A stretch of DNA of 24,804 nucleotides from DASTPP01 sp035762175 (GTDB lineage: Bacteria; Myxococcota_A; Polyangia; Polyangiales; Polyangiaceae). Location: assembly GCA_035762175.1 (NCBI GenBank), contig DASTPP010000284.1, positions 1 to 24,804 of the forward strand, given 5' to 3'. Shown piece after piece: positions 9,166 to 17,291 of the stretch. Position 1 is the first letter of the stretch. Each line of letters starts with the position of its first letter. Below the pieces are notes generated by a model, which made no database searches, was not told the DNA's origin, and saw nothing but the letters and a program-made list of their open reading frames with translations. Made by a program: the position numbers and the translations under genes.

Positions 9166-12100
9166 CTACCCGCCCCGGGGCTTGAGCCACTCGGGGTCGA
9201 AGGGCGTCGTCGTCAGCTCGGTCTTGTCGCCGAACATCTCGCCGCCGCTCTCGCTGCTGCTGTCTTCGTTGAGGTCGTCGGGGACGACATCGACGTGCTG
9301 CTGGGCGCCGCCGTTGGTCGTGGCGGCGGGGGCGGGCTTCGGGGTCGCGTCGGCGGCCTTGGGCGCGGCGGGGGCGGCGGCGGCGGCCTTGGGCGCGACG
9401 GGGGCGGGGCCAGCGGCTTTGGGCGCGGCGGGGGCGGGGGCGGCGGCTTTGGGCGCGGTCTGGGCGGGGGCGGCGGCCTTGGGCGCCGCGGGTGCGGGGG
9501 CGGCGGCTTTGGGCGGGGCCTGGGCGGGGCCAGCGGCTTTGGGCGGCTCGGCGGCGGCGAGGGCGGCGAAGGCGCCGGCGGGCGAGGGGTCGTAGCGCGT
9601 GGCGCCGTCGGCGTCGTCGTCGTCGCTGACGTTGGGCACGTCGAAGGGGCGCGGGCGCGGAGGGCTGACCTCGGTCTGGGCCCGGACCGGGGGGGCGTCT
9701 TGGGCGGCGATGGCGGCCTCGGCCCGCTCGACGTCGAGCTGGGTGGCGCGGATGGTATCGCTCGCCTCTTCTTCGCCCTCGCCGGGCGCCAAGAACTCGA
9801 TGTCGGTCGTGCTGGTCGAGAGCTCGTAGAACTTGCCGGTGTCGCGCGCGGGGGGCGCCGCGGGCGTCCGCAGGGGCTCGGTCTTGGTCTGCGGGGGGAC
9901 GGGGGCGCCCGGGTCGGGCGCGGGCGGGCGCGCGGGCGCGGCGGGCGCGGACGGCGACGGCGGGCGCGAGGGCGAGGCGGGCAGCGGCGGCGGGGCGAGC
10001 GAGCGGGGGCGGCGGGCGGCGGGCTCGCGGGGCGCGGAGGGGGGCAGGCTCGAGGTGCGGGGCGAGGACGCGGGCGGCAGGCTCGAGGTGCGGGGGGGCG
10101 GCGGGGGGATGCTCGGCTCGTGCTCGATGCCGGCCTGGGTCATGGCGGCCTTGGCGCGGGCGAGGCCTTCTTGGGCCTCGGGGTCGCCGGCCTGCAGGCG
10201 CAGCACGCGGCGCCAGGCGTCGGCGGCCTCGCGCGGGTCGTCGAGGCGCTCTTCGCAGAGGCGCGCGATGGTCTTGGCGAGCTCGGCGCGCAGGGCGGGG
10301 TCGCGGCTCCGGGCGATCTGGTCTTCGAGCAGCCGGATGGTGCCGCGCTCGTCGCCGAGCTCGGCGAGCAGCGACTTGAGCGAGTCGACGACGGCGGGGT
10401 CGGAGGGCGAGAGCTCGTAGAGCCTCTTGAGGTCTTCGAGGGCGCCGGGCAGGTCGCCGAGGCGCTCGCGGCGCACGCGGGCGCGGCGGTGGAGCAGCGA
10501 GCGGACGGCGGGTCCGTCGACGACGCCGGCGAGGGCGCGGCCGTAGGCCTTGTCGAGCAGGGCGTGGTCGCCGGTCTGCTGGGCGAGCGCGTCGAGCGCC
10601 TCGAGCGAGGAGGGCTCGCTGTGGCTGACGACGGCGTCGGCGAGCCAGTGGAAGGCCTGCTCGAGGTCGTCGAGGTCGCTCCGCGCGAGCAGGGCGGCGC
10701 GGCGCAGGAGCAGGGCGCGGGCGCGGCCGCCGTCGACGAAGGCGTGGCCGGCGCGCGCGAAGGCCTGGGCGAGGGCGGAGACGAGCTCGCGGCCGCCCTT
10801 GCGCGCGCCCTCTTCGAGGGCCGAGAGGGCCTCGTCGTTCAGGCCGCCCTGGCCGGCGGAGACGACGGCGCGCTCGAAGAGGGCCGCGGCGCGCGGGGCG
10901 AGGCCGCGCTCGGCGGCGAAGCGGGCGGCGCGCACGAAGGCGCGGCCGCGATCTTTGGGCTTGGGGGCGCGCTCGGCGTAGCGCTCGAGGACGTCGGGGG
11001 CCTCGGCGGGCGGGGCGAGGGCGGCGAGGCGCAGGAGCAGCGGCTCGGCGTCGTCGAAGGGCAGGCCGGCGAGGCCGGGCTCGGCGTGGGCGAGGGCGGT
11101 GGCGGGCTCGGCGCCGGCCTTCTGGCGCACCTCGGCCTGGCGGACGAGCTCGTCGGCGCGGGCGGCGCCGGAGCGGCCGCGGGCGAGCCACTCGTGCACG
11201 TCGACGACGGCCTCCTGGTCGCGCAGGCGCAGCGCGAACTCTTCGAGGCGCTGGACGAAGGCGGCGTCGACGGCCTTGCTGCGCATCAGCTCGAGGCCGA
11301 CGCGCAGCGACTCGGCGTCGCGGCCCATCTCGGAGAAGCGGCGGAAGGCGCCGAGCAGGGCCTCGGTGCGCGCGGGCGAGTGGGCGCGGCTCTCGTGCCA
11401 GGCGACGAGCTTGACGCCGACGAGGCCCTTCCAGCCGAGGCGGTCGCCGAGCTCGACGTAGGCCTTCTGGCAGGGCTCGTCGCCCTCGTCGGCGGGGCCC
11501 TCGAGGGCGGCGAGCGCCTCGTCGCCCGCGTGGAGGTGGGCGTCGAGCACCTGGGCGAGGCGGCGGCTGAGGGCGGAGATGGCGCGCGGGTCGCCCTCCA
11601 TCTCGATGCGCCGGGGCAAGAGCTCGGCGGCGCGGGCGTAGTCGCCGACGCGCTCGCAGAGGCCGACGACGCGCTCGAGCAGCTCGGGGTCGCGCCGCGG
11701 GTCGCCGACGGCGTCGAGCGCGCGCAGGGCCGCGGACGGGTCGGCGAGCGGGCCCTCGTAGAGGGCGGCGAGCCGGCGCGCGGCCTGCGCGCGCTCGTCG
11801 CCCGAGACGCACCCGACGAGCCGCTCGAGCGCCTCGGCCGCCTCGGCGAACCGCCCGGCGGCGTGCTCGGCGTCGGCGACGAAGCGCAGGGCCTCGGCGT
11901 GGTGCGGGTCGAGCTCGCGGGCCACCAGGCGGTAGCGCTCGAGGGCGGCGGCCGGGTCGGCGAGCGGCCCGGCGAACAGCCGCGCCTCGCGCAGCGCGAC
12001 GGGCAGGCGCGCGGCGGGCAAGAGCGGCAGGCGCTGGATGCGCCGCAAGAGCTGCGCGGCCTCCTGGTGCTCGCCGCGCGCCTCGGCGTCGTCGGCGAGC

Positions 12101-14505
12101 GCCGCGAGCGCCTCCTCGTCGTCGCCGCCCTCGAGCACCCGGCGCAGCGTCTCGCGCGAGGCCTCGGGGTCGCCGAGCCGGTCGCGCTGCAGGCGGGCGG
12201 CGCGGCGGCCGAGGTCGCGGCGGCGCGCGGGGTCGGGCGCGTGCTCGGCGTGGGCGAGCAGCGCCTGGGCCAGCTCGGCCCAGCGCCCCTCGCGCTCGAG
12301 CAGCCCCGCGTAGGCCTCGGCGATGTCTTCGTCGGCCGGGCCGAGCTCGAAGGCGCGGCCCAGCCGGTCGCCCGCGAGCTCGGCCTCGCCGGCGCGCTCG
12401 TAGAACCGGAAGGCGCGCAGGTAGAACGCGGCCTTCGCGCGGTCGTCGCGCGCCGAGCGGGCGCGGGCCTCGACGGTCTCGGCCGCGTCGAGCCAGCGGC
12501 CCGCCTCGGCGAGGGCCTGCTCGGCGCCCTCCCAGCCGCCGGTCTCGCCCGTCAGCTCGGCCGCGGCCCGCAGGGCGAAGGCGGCGCCCACGGGGTCGCC
12601 CGCCTTGCGCCGCGCCTCGGCGAGCTGGGCGAAGAGCGCGGCGCGCCCGCCGCCCGGGGGCGCCTGGTCGGCCGCCCGCTCGAGCGCCTCGACGGCCGCG
12701 TCGAGGCGGCCGGCGCGCTCGAAGAGGCGCATCGCCGTGCGCAGCGCGTGCGCGTCGCCGGCGCCGAGCGACGCGGCGCGCAGCCAGACGCCGGCGGCGG
12801 CCACGTCGTCTTTGCGCCGGGCCTCGTGCAGCTGCGCGAGCCGCCGCAGCAGCGCGAGCTTCGCGTCGGGCTCGGCCGCCGCCTCGATCTCGCCCTCGAG
12901 CCAGTCGGCGAGCGCGTCCCAGCGGCCGGCGCGCTCGAGCAGGCGCCGCAGCGACTCGCCCGCGGCCGCGTCGCGGCGGTCGAGCGCGAGCAGGCGCTCG
13001 AGCGCCTGGATGGCGCCCTCGACGTCGCGCAGCTGCTGCTCGGAGAGCGCGGCGAGCTCGCGCAAGATCTCTTTGGCCCGCTCGGGCTCTTCGGCCTCGG
13101 CCGCGGCGGCCGCCGCCGAGAGCACCTCGCGCAGCTCGTCGTAGCGGCGCTTCGGCCGCAGGTACTCGCGCGCCGCGGCGAGCGCCTTCGGGTGCGCGGG
13201 CCGCGCCGCCAGCACCTCTTTGTACTTGCCGAACGCCACCGCCCGCCCGCCGCGCGCGAGCGCCTCGTCGCCCGCGCGCACGAGCGCCTCGACGTCGACC
13301 GGCGGCGGCGGCGCCGGGGCCTGCGGCGGCGGCGCGAGCGGGGTCGGCCGCCCCGAGCGCTCGCCGGAGCGCCCCGACGGCTCGCCCGGCTCGGCCGAGG
13401 GCGGCGCCGGCGCCGACGGCGCCGGCTCGTCGCGCGGCGGCGGCAGGTCGGGCACCGGCCCGGTCGGCATCAGCGCGAGCTCGGAGCGGACCTCCTCGGC
13501 CATCAGCCCCTCGGGGTTCGCGCCGAGGTAGGCCCCCCAGTAGGCCGGCAGCTCGTCGACGCGCCCGAGGCCCTTGCCGAAGAAGGTCAAGAGCTGCACC
13601 GCGCGGTCGTTGCCCGGCTCGAGCGCGAGCGCGGCGGCGCAGTAGGCGTAGCCGTGCTCGCCGCCGTAGCCCTCGGCGAGCGAGACCAGCATCAAGGCCG
13701 CCTCTTGCCGCTCTTCGTCGGGCACCGGCTCGCCGACCTGCACGCGCTCGAGCACCAGCGAGGCGATCTCGTGCAAGAGCGTGGGGTCGCCCGGCTCGAA
13801 GGCGCGCGCGTTGCGCAGCACCTGCGTCGCCCCGGCCCCGTCGCCCGCCTCGCGCCGCAGGGCCGCCTCGTCGCGGAAGAGCGCGAGCTTGCGCGCCGGG
13901 TCGTCGACCAGCGCGTGCTCGCGCTCGTAGAGCGCGACGGCCTCGGGGTACGCCTGGGCCTGCTTGTAGAGCTCGCGCAGCGCGTAGATCGCGTACTGCG
14001 CGCGCGGCTCGGCCTCGACCGCCTGCCGGAAGAAGTCCATCGCGCGGCGGGGCTGGCCGAGCGCGTCGGCCCAGATCTGCCCGAGCTCGGTGTACGTCGC
14101 CGCGAGCGTGGTGCGCAGCTCGGGCCGCACGCCCGTCAGGCGCGCGAGGGCGCGGGCGCGCCGCTCGAGCAGCGCGGCGAGCGAGCGCTGCTCGCCGCGG
14201 TCGCGGTAGAGCGCGGCGAGCCGCTCGGCCGCGGTGTCCTGGGTCGGATCGCGGTCGATGGCCGTCATCAACACGCGCGCGGCCCGGTGCGCGTCGCCCA
14301 CGCTGACCAGCCACACGTTGGCGGCCTCGCTCAGCCAGTGGCTGGCGTAGACGGCGTCTTGGGTGGCCATGCCCACCTTCTCGAGCAGGAGCGCGAAGGC
14401 TTGCGGGTCGGACGTGCCCCACTGGTAGGCGTAGGTGAGCGCTTCGCCGTCGTGCGGGTTGGCCACCAGGCGTTGCACGAGCGCGTCCTGCTCCCGCGAC
14501 TCCAT
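9166..14505 (-). CDS. Giant TPR-repeat scaffold protein with Pro/Ala-rich, acidic tail
   Basis: The 1779-residue protein is built mostly of helical tetratricopeptide-like repeats. A first TPR block covers about 1-345 (A...LY.RG/AE pattern, for example AAERLAALYRDRGE). A Pro-rich linker runs about 348-402, and a long TPR solenoid about 403-1450. The last roughly 325 residues are disordered: PPPPPRTSSLPP-type stretches, then STTDIEF and SDTIRATQLD, a DDDDAD cluster, about seven 10-residue PKAAAPA repeats, and an acidic end (LNEDSSSESGG). There is no signal peptide or membrane helix, so it is probably cytoplasmic. TPR proteins are docking scaffolds; partners are unknown. The gene follows the kinase at 14587-16071 on the same strand after 81 bases, so the two are probably co-transcribed. 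The Thr-containing tail motifs resemble kinase/FHA-target sites, which is inference. The start is ATG 14505-14503. Confidence 0.9.
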   Translation of the reverse strand: MESREQDALVQRLVANPHDGEALTYAYQWGTSDPQAFALLLEKVGMATQDAVYASHWLSEAANVWLVSVGDAHRAARVLMTAIDRDPTQDTAAERLAALYRDRGEQRSLAALLERRARALARLTGVRPELRTTLAATYTELGQIWADALGQPRRAMDFFRQAVEAEPRAQYAIYALRELYKQAQAYPEAVALYEREHALVDDPARKLALFRDEAALRREAGDGAGATQVLRNARAFEPGDPTLLHEIASLVLERVQVGEPVPDEERQEAALMLVSLAEGYGGEHGYAYCAAALALEPGNDRAVQLLTFFGKGLGRVDELPAYWGAYLGANPEGLMAEEVRSELALMPTGPVPDLPPPRDEPAPSAPAPPSAEPGEPSGRSGERSGRPTPLAPPPQAPAPPPPVDVEALVRAGDEALARGGRAVAFGKYKEVLAARPAHPKALAAAREYLRPKRRYDELREVLSAAAAAAEAEEPERAKEILRELAALSEQQLRDVEGAIQALERLLALDRRDAAAGESLRRLLERAGRWDALADWLEGEIEAAAEPDAKLALLRRLAQLHEARRKDDVAAAGVWLRAASLGAGDAHALRTAMRLFERAGRLDAAVEALERAADQAPPGGGRAALFAQLAEARRKAGDPVGAAFALRAAAELTGETGGWEGAEQALAEAGRWLDAAETVEARARSARDDRAKAAFYLRAFRFYERAGEAELAGDRLGRAFELGPADEDIAEAYAGLLEREGRWAELAQALLAHAEHAPDPARRRDLGRRAARLQRDRLGDPEASRETLRRVLEGGDDEEALAALADDAEARGEHQEAAQLLRRIQRLPLLPAARLPVALREARLFAGPLADPAAALERYRLVARELDPHHAEALRFVADAEHAAGRFAEAAEALERLVGCVSGDERAQAARRLAALYEGPLADPSAALRALDAVGDPRRDPELLERVVGLCERVGDYARAAELLPRRIEMEGDPRAISALSRRLAQVLDAHLHAGDEALAALEGPADEGDEPCQKAYVELGDRLGWKGLVGVKLVAWHESRAHSPARTEALLGAFRRFSEMGRDAESLRVGLELMRSKAVDAAFVQRLEEFALRLRDQEAVVDVHEWLARGRSGAARADELVRQAEVRQKAGAEPATALAHAEPGLAGLPFDDAEPLLLRLAALAPPAEAPDVLERYAERAPKPKDRGRAFVRAARFAAERGLAPRAAALFERAVVSAGQGGLNDEALSALEEGARKGGRELVSALAQAFARAGHAFVDGGRARALLLRRAALLARSDLDDLEQAFHWLADAVVSHSEPSSLEALDALAQQTGDHALLDKAYGRALAGVVDGPAVRSLLHRRARVRRERLGDLPGALEDLKRLYELSPSDPAVVDSLKSLLAELGDERGTIRLLEDQIARSRDPALRAELAKTIARLCEERLDDPREAADAWRRVLRLQAGDPEAQEGLARAKAAMTQAGIEHEPSIPPPPPRTSSLPPASSPRTSSLPPSAPREPAARRPRSLAPPPLPASPSRPPSPSAPAAPARPPAPDPGAPVPPQTKTEPLRTPAAPPARDTGKFYELSTSTTDIEFLAPGEGEEEASDTIRATQLDVERAEAAIAAQDAPPVRAQTEVSPPRPRPFDVPNVSDDDDADGATRYDPSPAGAFAALAAAEPPKAAGPAQAPPKAAAPAPAAPKAAAPAQTAPKAAAPAPAAPKAAGPAPVAPKAAAAAPAAPKAADATPKPAPAATTNGGAQQHVDVVPDDLNEDSSSESGGEMFGDKTELTTTPFDPEWLKPRGG
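9359..9565 (-). repeat. 30-base in-frame repeats of the TPR protein tail
   Basis: ttgggcg marks repeat units at 9386, 9416, 9446, 9476, 9506 and 9536, each 30 bases apart, with an edge copy at 9359. Together they encode the (A/T/V)(A/P)PKAA(A/G)PA(P/Q) decapeptide about seven times. The frame is kept throughout. Confidence 0.85.
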
Positions 14506-14586
14506 CGCCGCGACGCTACCATGTGCGGATCGAAAACGGCAACGCGGGGCCCCGGCGCCCGTCCCGGGCCGGGCGGCCCGGCGGCC

Positions 14587-16071
14587 TCAGCGGCGGTAGG
14601 GCGTCGAGGGGGTCGGCGAGGGCAGCGGCACGTCGCCCTCGGAGGGCGCGCGCGGCGCCCGGGGCGGCGGCGGCCGGCCGTGGTTGGGCTTCGCGCCGGA
14701 GCCGCCCTTGCCGTCGTCGACCGTCGGCAGCGCCTCGAGCGGCACGACGGGCACGCCGTCGCTGGTGACCGGCGGCGCCGAGGGCAGGGCGAAGGCCGAG
14801 GCCGGCGGCAGGCCCCCGCCCGCCGAGGAGGCCACGCGCGGCGAGCTCGGCGGGCCCGACTCGCGCCCGAAGAGGGCGGCGAGCGCCAGCCCGGCCAAGA
14901 GCAGCGTGAGCACGAGGGCGATGACGCCGGGGCGGCGGGCCGCCGACGTCACGCGCGTCGTCTCGCTCGTGAGCACCGCCGCGGTCGTCTCGAGCGCGGC
15001 CCGCTCGGCCGCCGGCAGCATGCGCTCGAGCTCGAGCCGGAACTGGTCGGCGTCGGCCGGCCGGTCGTTCGGCGACTTCGAGAGCGAGCGCATCACCAGC
15101 CGCTCGAGCGCCTCGGGGATGTTCGCCCCCGGCGCCACCTGCCGCGGCGGCTTGGGCTGGGTCTTGATGTGCCGCGCCATCACCAGCACCGCCTCGTCTT
15201 CTTCGAAGGGCGGCCGGCCGACGAGCATCTGGTAGAGAATGACGCCGAGCGAGTAGAGGTCGCTGCGGGCGTCGAGCGCGCGGCCCTGCGCCTGCTCGGG
15301 CGACATGTACCGGGGCGTGCCGAAGACCATGCCCGCCTGCGTCTCGACCGCCTTGATGCCCTCCTGCTCGCGCACCTTCGCGATGCCGAAGTCGAGCACC
15401 GTGCACACGTCGCACAGGCCCTTGCCGTCGGGCGAGGGGCGCCGCGCGAGGAACAGGTTGTCGGGCTTGATGTCGCGGTGAATGATGCCCTTGCGGTGCG
15501 CCTCGCTCAGCGAGCGCAGCGCGTCGCAGGTGATGCGCACGGCCTGGTCGGGCGGCAGGCGCTTGCGCTCGCGCAGCCGGTCGCCGAGCGACTCGCCGTC
15601 GAGGAGCTCCATCGCGAGGTAGAGCGAGCCGTCTTCGGCCTGGCCGAAGTCGTAGACCGTGACCGTGTGCGCCGACACGAGCGCCGAGTTGGCGCGCGCC
15701 TCGCGCTCGAAGCGCGCCTTCGACGCCGAGTCGAACGCCCGGTCGCGCCGCAAGATCTTGAGCGCCACGTCGCGCCCGGTGCCCTCCTGGCGGGCGCGGT
15801 AGACCGTGCCCATCGCCCCCGCCCCGAGCCGCGCCAGGATGGTGTAGCGCCCCGACGCCATCGTGCGCCCGAGCATCGGGTCGGCCCCGGCCCGCGCGTA
15901 GCTCTGCGCCGCCACGAGCGTGCCGCCGTCGAAGGGGCACCGCTCGCCCTCGCCCCCGTGGCCCTGCGGGAAGACGCGGCGACAGCTCACGCAGAGCCAG
16001 CCGCTCACGTGGTCGAGCGGCGGCAGCGTGTCGTGGGGAGACCGCGGCGGCGATTGAACAGGTTGCGTCAA
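14587..16071 (-). CDS. Transmembrane Ser/Thr protein kinase with N-terminal zinc ribbon
   Basis: With the start used, the protein is 494 residues. A short zinc-ribbon-like element comes first: WLCVSC (C27, C30), then C45 in CPFDGG. A complete Hanks-type kinase domain follows: P-loop LGAGAMGTVY (82-91), K105 in VALKIL, HRDIKPDN with catalytic D200, DFG at 227-229, GTPRYMSPEQ (251-260), and SDLYSLGVILYQMLVGRPPF. A single membrane helix (about 381-402, VIALVLTLLLAGLALAALF) leads to a short Pro/Ser-rich outer tail. No ATG lies at the N-terminus. TTG 16071 (TQPVQSPPRSPH...) is chosen. TTG 16167 would add 32 Gly-rich residues, and GTG 16008 would begin right at the zinc ribbon. It is divergent from the gene at 16197 and heads the operon with the giant TPR protein, a plausible substrate or scaffold. 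Confidence 0.92.
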   Translation of the reverse strand: MTQPVQSPPRSPHDTLPPLDHVSGWLCVSCRRVFPQGHGGEGERCPFDGGTLVAAQSYARAGADPMLGRTMASGRYTILARLGAGAMGTVYRARQEGTGRDVALKILRRDRAFDSASKARFEREARANSALVSAHTVTVYDFGQAEDGSLYLAMELLDGESLGDRLRERKRLPPDQAVRITCDALRSLSEAHRKGIIHRDIKPDNLFLARRPSPDGKGLCDVCTVLDFGIAKVREQEGIKAVETQAGMVFGTPRYMSPEQAQGRALDARSDLYSLGVILYQMLVGRPPFEEDEAVLVMARHIKTQPKPPRQVAPGANIPEALERLVMRSLSKSPNDRPADADQFRLELERMLPAAERAALETTAAVLTSETTRVTSAARRPGVIALVLTLLLAGLALAALFGRESGPPSSPRVASSAGGGLPPASAFALPSAPPVTSDGVPVVPLEALPTVDDGKGGSGAKPNHGRPPPPRAPRAPSEGDVPLPSPTPSTPYRR

Positions 16072-16196
16072 CGCCCGGCTAGAATTGGCCAGAGCGTCCC
16101 GCGACGCAACGGGTACGCACAGCCGCCCCCCACCCCCGGGCGCACCCTGCCGGTAGCCGGCCGTCAAGAAAGGCGTACCATAGCGCTCCGGACCCC

Positions 16197-17096
16197 GTGA
16201 CCGACCCCGGCCGCCCCCCGCCCTCGCCCGCCCCGCCCTCGCCCCGCTCGACCTCGCTCGGCACCACGGCCTTCGCCCTGGGGCTGATGTCTTTTCTCCT
16301 GTGCCTGGGCCCCCTGACCGGCATCCCCGCCCTGGTGTTGGGCCTGAGCGCCCGCCGCCTCGACCAAGACCCCGCCCGTAGCACGGGCGAAGGGGTTCGT
16401 GGCACGATGGGTGCTTTCCTGGGCGGCGGCAACCTCATTCTGGCCGCTCTCGGGGCCCTGGTCCTCTGGCTCGGCACGGCCGACCCGCCGGCGCTCGCGG
16501 CGGCCCCCGGGCCCTCCTCGGTCGCCCCGGCCCTGCCACCCGACCCGACCCCGCCCCCCGCGAGCCCCCGGGCCAGGCCCGGCGACGAGAGCGGGCAGAT
16601 GTCGGTCACCGAGGCCATCTTCGAGACCGTCGAGGGGAAAATTACCCTTGTTGATCTGCCCCCGACCACCCGACCCTTCGAGGTCGAGCTGCGCGAGCAG
16701 ATGCAAAAGGCGAAGGCGGCGGGCGAGCGGTTGGTGCTCTTCGTCGTGTCAGACACCTGCCGGCCCTGCATGAGCATCGCCGCCGTCCTGCCCTCGCCCC
16801 CGATGCAGAACGCGCTCGGGCACGCGCGGCTCGTGCGCGTCAGCATCAACGCCTCGCGCGCCGACCTCGAGGCGGTCGGCGTGCCGACGCAGCTCATCCC
16901 CGGGTTTTACCTGCTGGGCCACGATCTGCGCCCGACCGACGGCATCACCGGCGGCGAGTGGGACGACGACACGGCCGAAAACGCCGCGCCCGTCATCGGC
17001 GCCTTCTTGCACGGCTCGCTCGCCAAGCGGCGGCACCCCTTCGTGCCCCAGCCCCGGCGCTCGCTGACGCCGCGCGCGCCGACGACGTTGCTTTGA
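16197..17096 (+). CDS. Membrane-anchored thioredoxin-like protein with DUF4190-type N-terminus
   Basis: The 299-residue protein begins with a Pro-rich stretch and two hydrophobic segments (about 22-50 and 73-93; FALGLMSFLLCLGPLTGIPALVLG and LGGGNLILAALGALVLWLG) arranged like DUF4190 membrane domains. After an Ala/Pro-rich linker comes a thioredoxin-like fold (about 165-285). Its CxxC is DTCRPCM (C188, C191), preceded by a hydrophobic strand LVLFVVS. VPTQLIPGFYLL probably supplies the cis-Pro strand. The CRPC pair differs from CGPC of thioredoxin; redox activity is likely but unproven. If the linker is extracytoplasmic, it would act on envelope proteins. The start is GTG 16197, with no clear ribosome site. 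It is divergent from the zinc-ribbon kinase with a short shared upstream region and is followed 195 bases later by the pseudokinase/GYF protein. Confidence 0.8.
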   Translation: MTDPGRPPPSPAPPSPRSTSLGTTAFALGLMSFLLCLGPLTGIPALVLGLSARRLDQDPARSTGEGVRGTMGAFLGGGNLILAALGALVLWLGTADPPALAAAPGPSSVAPALPPDPTPPPASPRARPGDESGQMSVTEAIFETVEGKITLVDLPPTTRPFEVELREQMQKAKAAGERLVLFVVSDTCRPCMSIAAVLPSPPMQNALGHARLVRVSINASRADLEAVGVPTQLIPGFYLLGHDLRPTDGITGGEWDDDTAENAAPVIGAFLHGSLAKRRHPFVPQPRRSLTPRAPTTLL

Positions 17097-17252
17097 GCGG
17101 GGCGCGCGCCGCGCCCAGGGGGCCCGGCGCTCGCCCGCCGGCTCGGGCCGTCGGGCCCCCGCCCGCGGGGCGCGAGCGCGACGGCGCCGCGGAGCGCGCG
17201 CGGGGGTTCTTAAGAGGAGGGGGGCGGGCGGCGGCGTCGCCCTCGCGAAGGG

Positions 17253-17281
17253 CCTACGCAGGGGCCGGCTCGTCGCGTAGG
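17253..17281. promoter_or_regulatory. Inverted repeat just upstream of the pseudokinase/GYF gene
   Basis: The 7-base arms cctacgc (17253-17259) and gcgtagg (17275-17281), with a 15-base centre, end 10 bases before the ATG at 17292 and just before the AGGGG ribosome site. Position suggests an operator or leader hairpin; there is no further evidence. Confidence 0.3.
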
Positions 17282-17291
17282 TTAGGGGCCG

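Noticed and set aside
16162..16167. TTGACG as a -35 box for the zinc-ribbon kinase
   Set aside because: No -10-like hexamer lies at 16-18 bases on the minus strand, and the same bases could equally be an alternative TTG start.
8935..16200. A 2421-codon open frame on the plus strand opposite the TPR and kinase genes
   Set aside because: It is Gly/Ala/Arg/Val-rich low-complexity sequence without any domain. It mirrors the codon bias of the well-supported minus-strand genes and is open only because stop codons are rare at this GC content.
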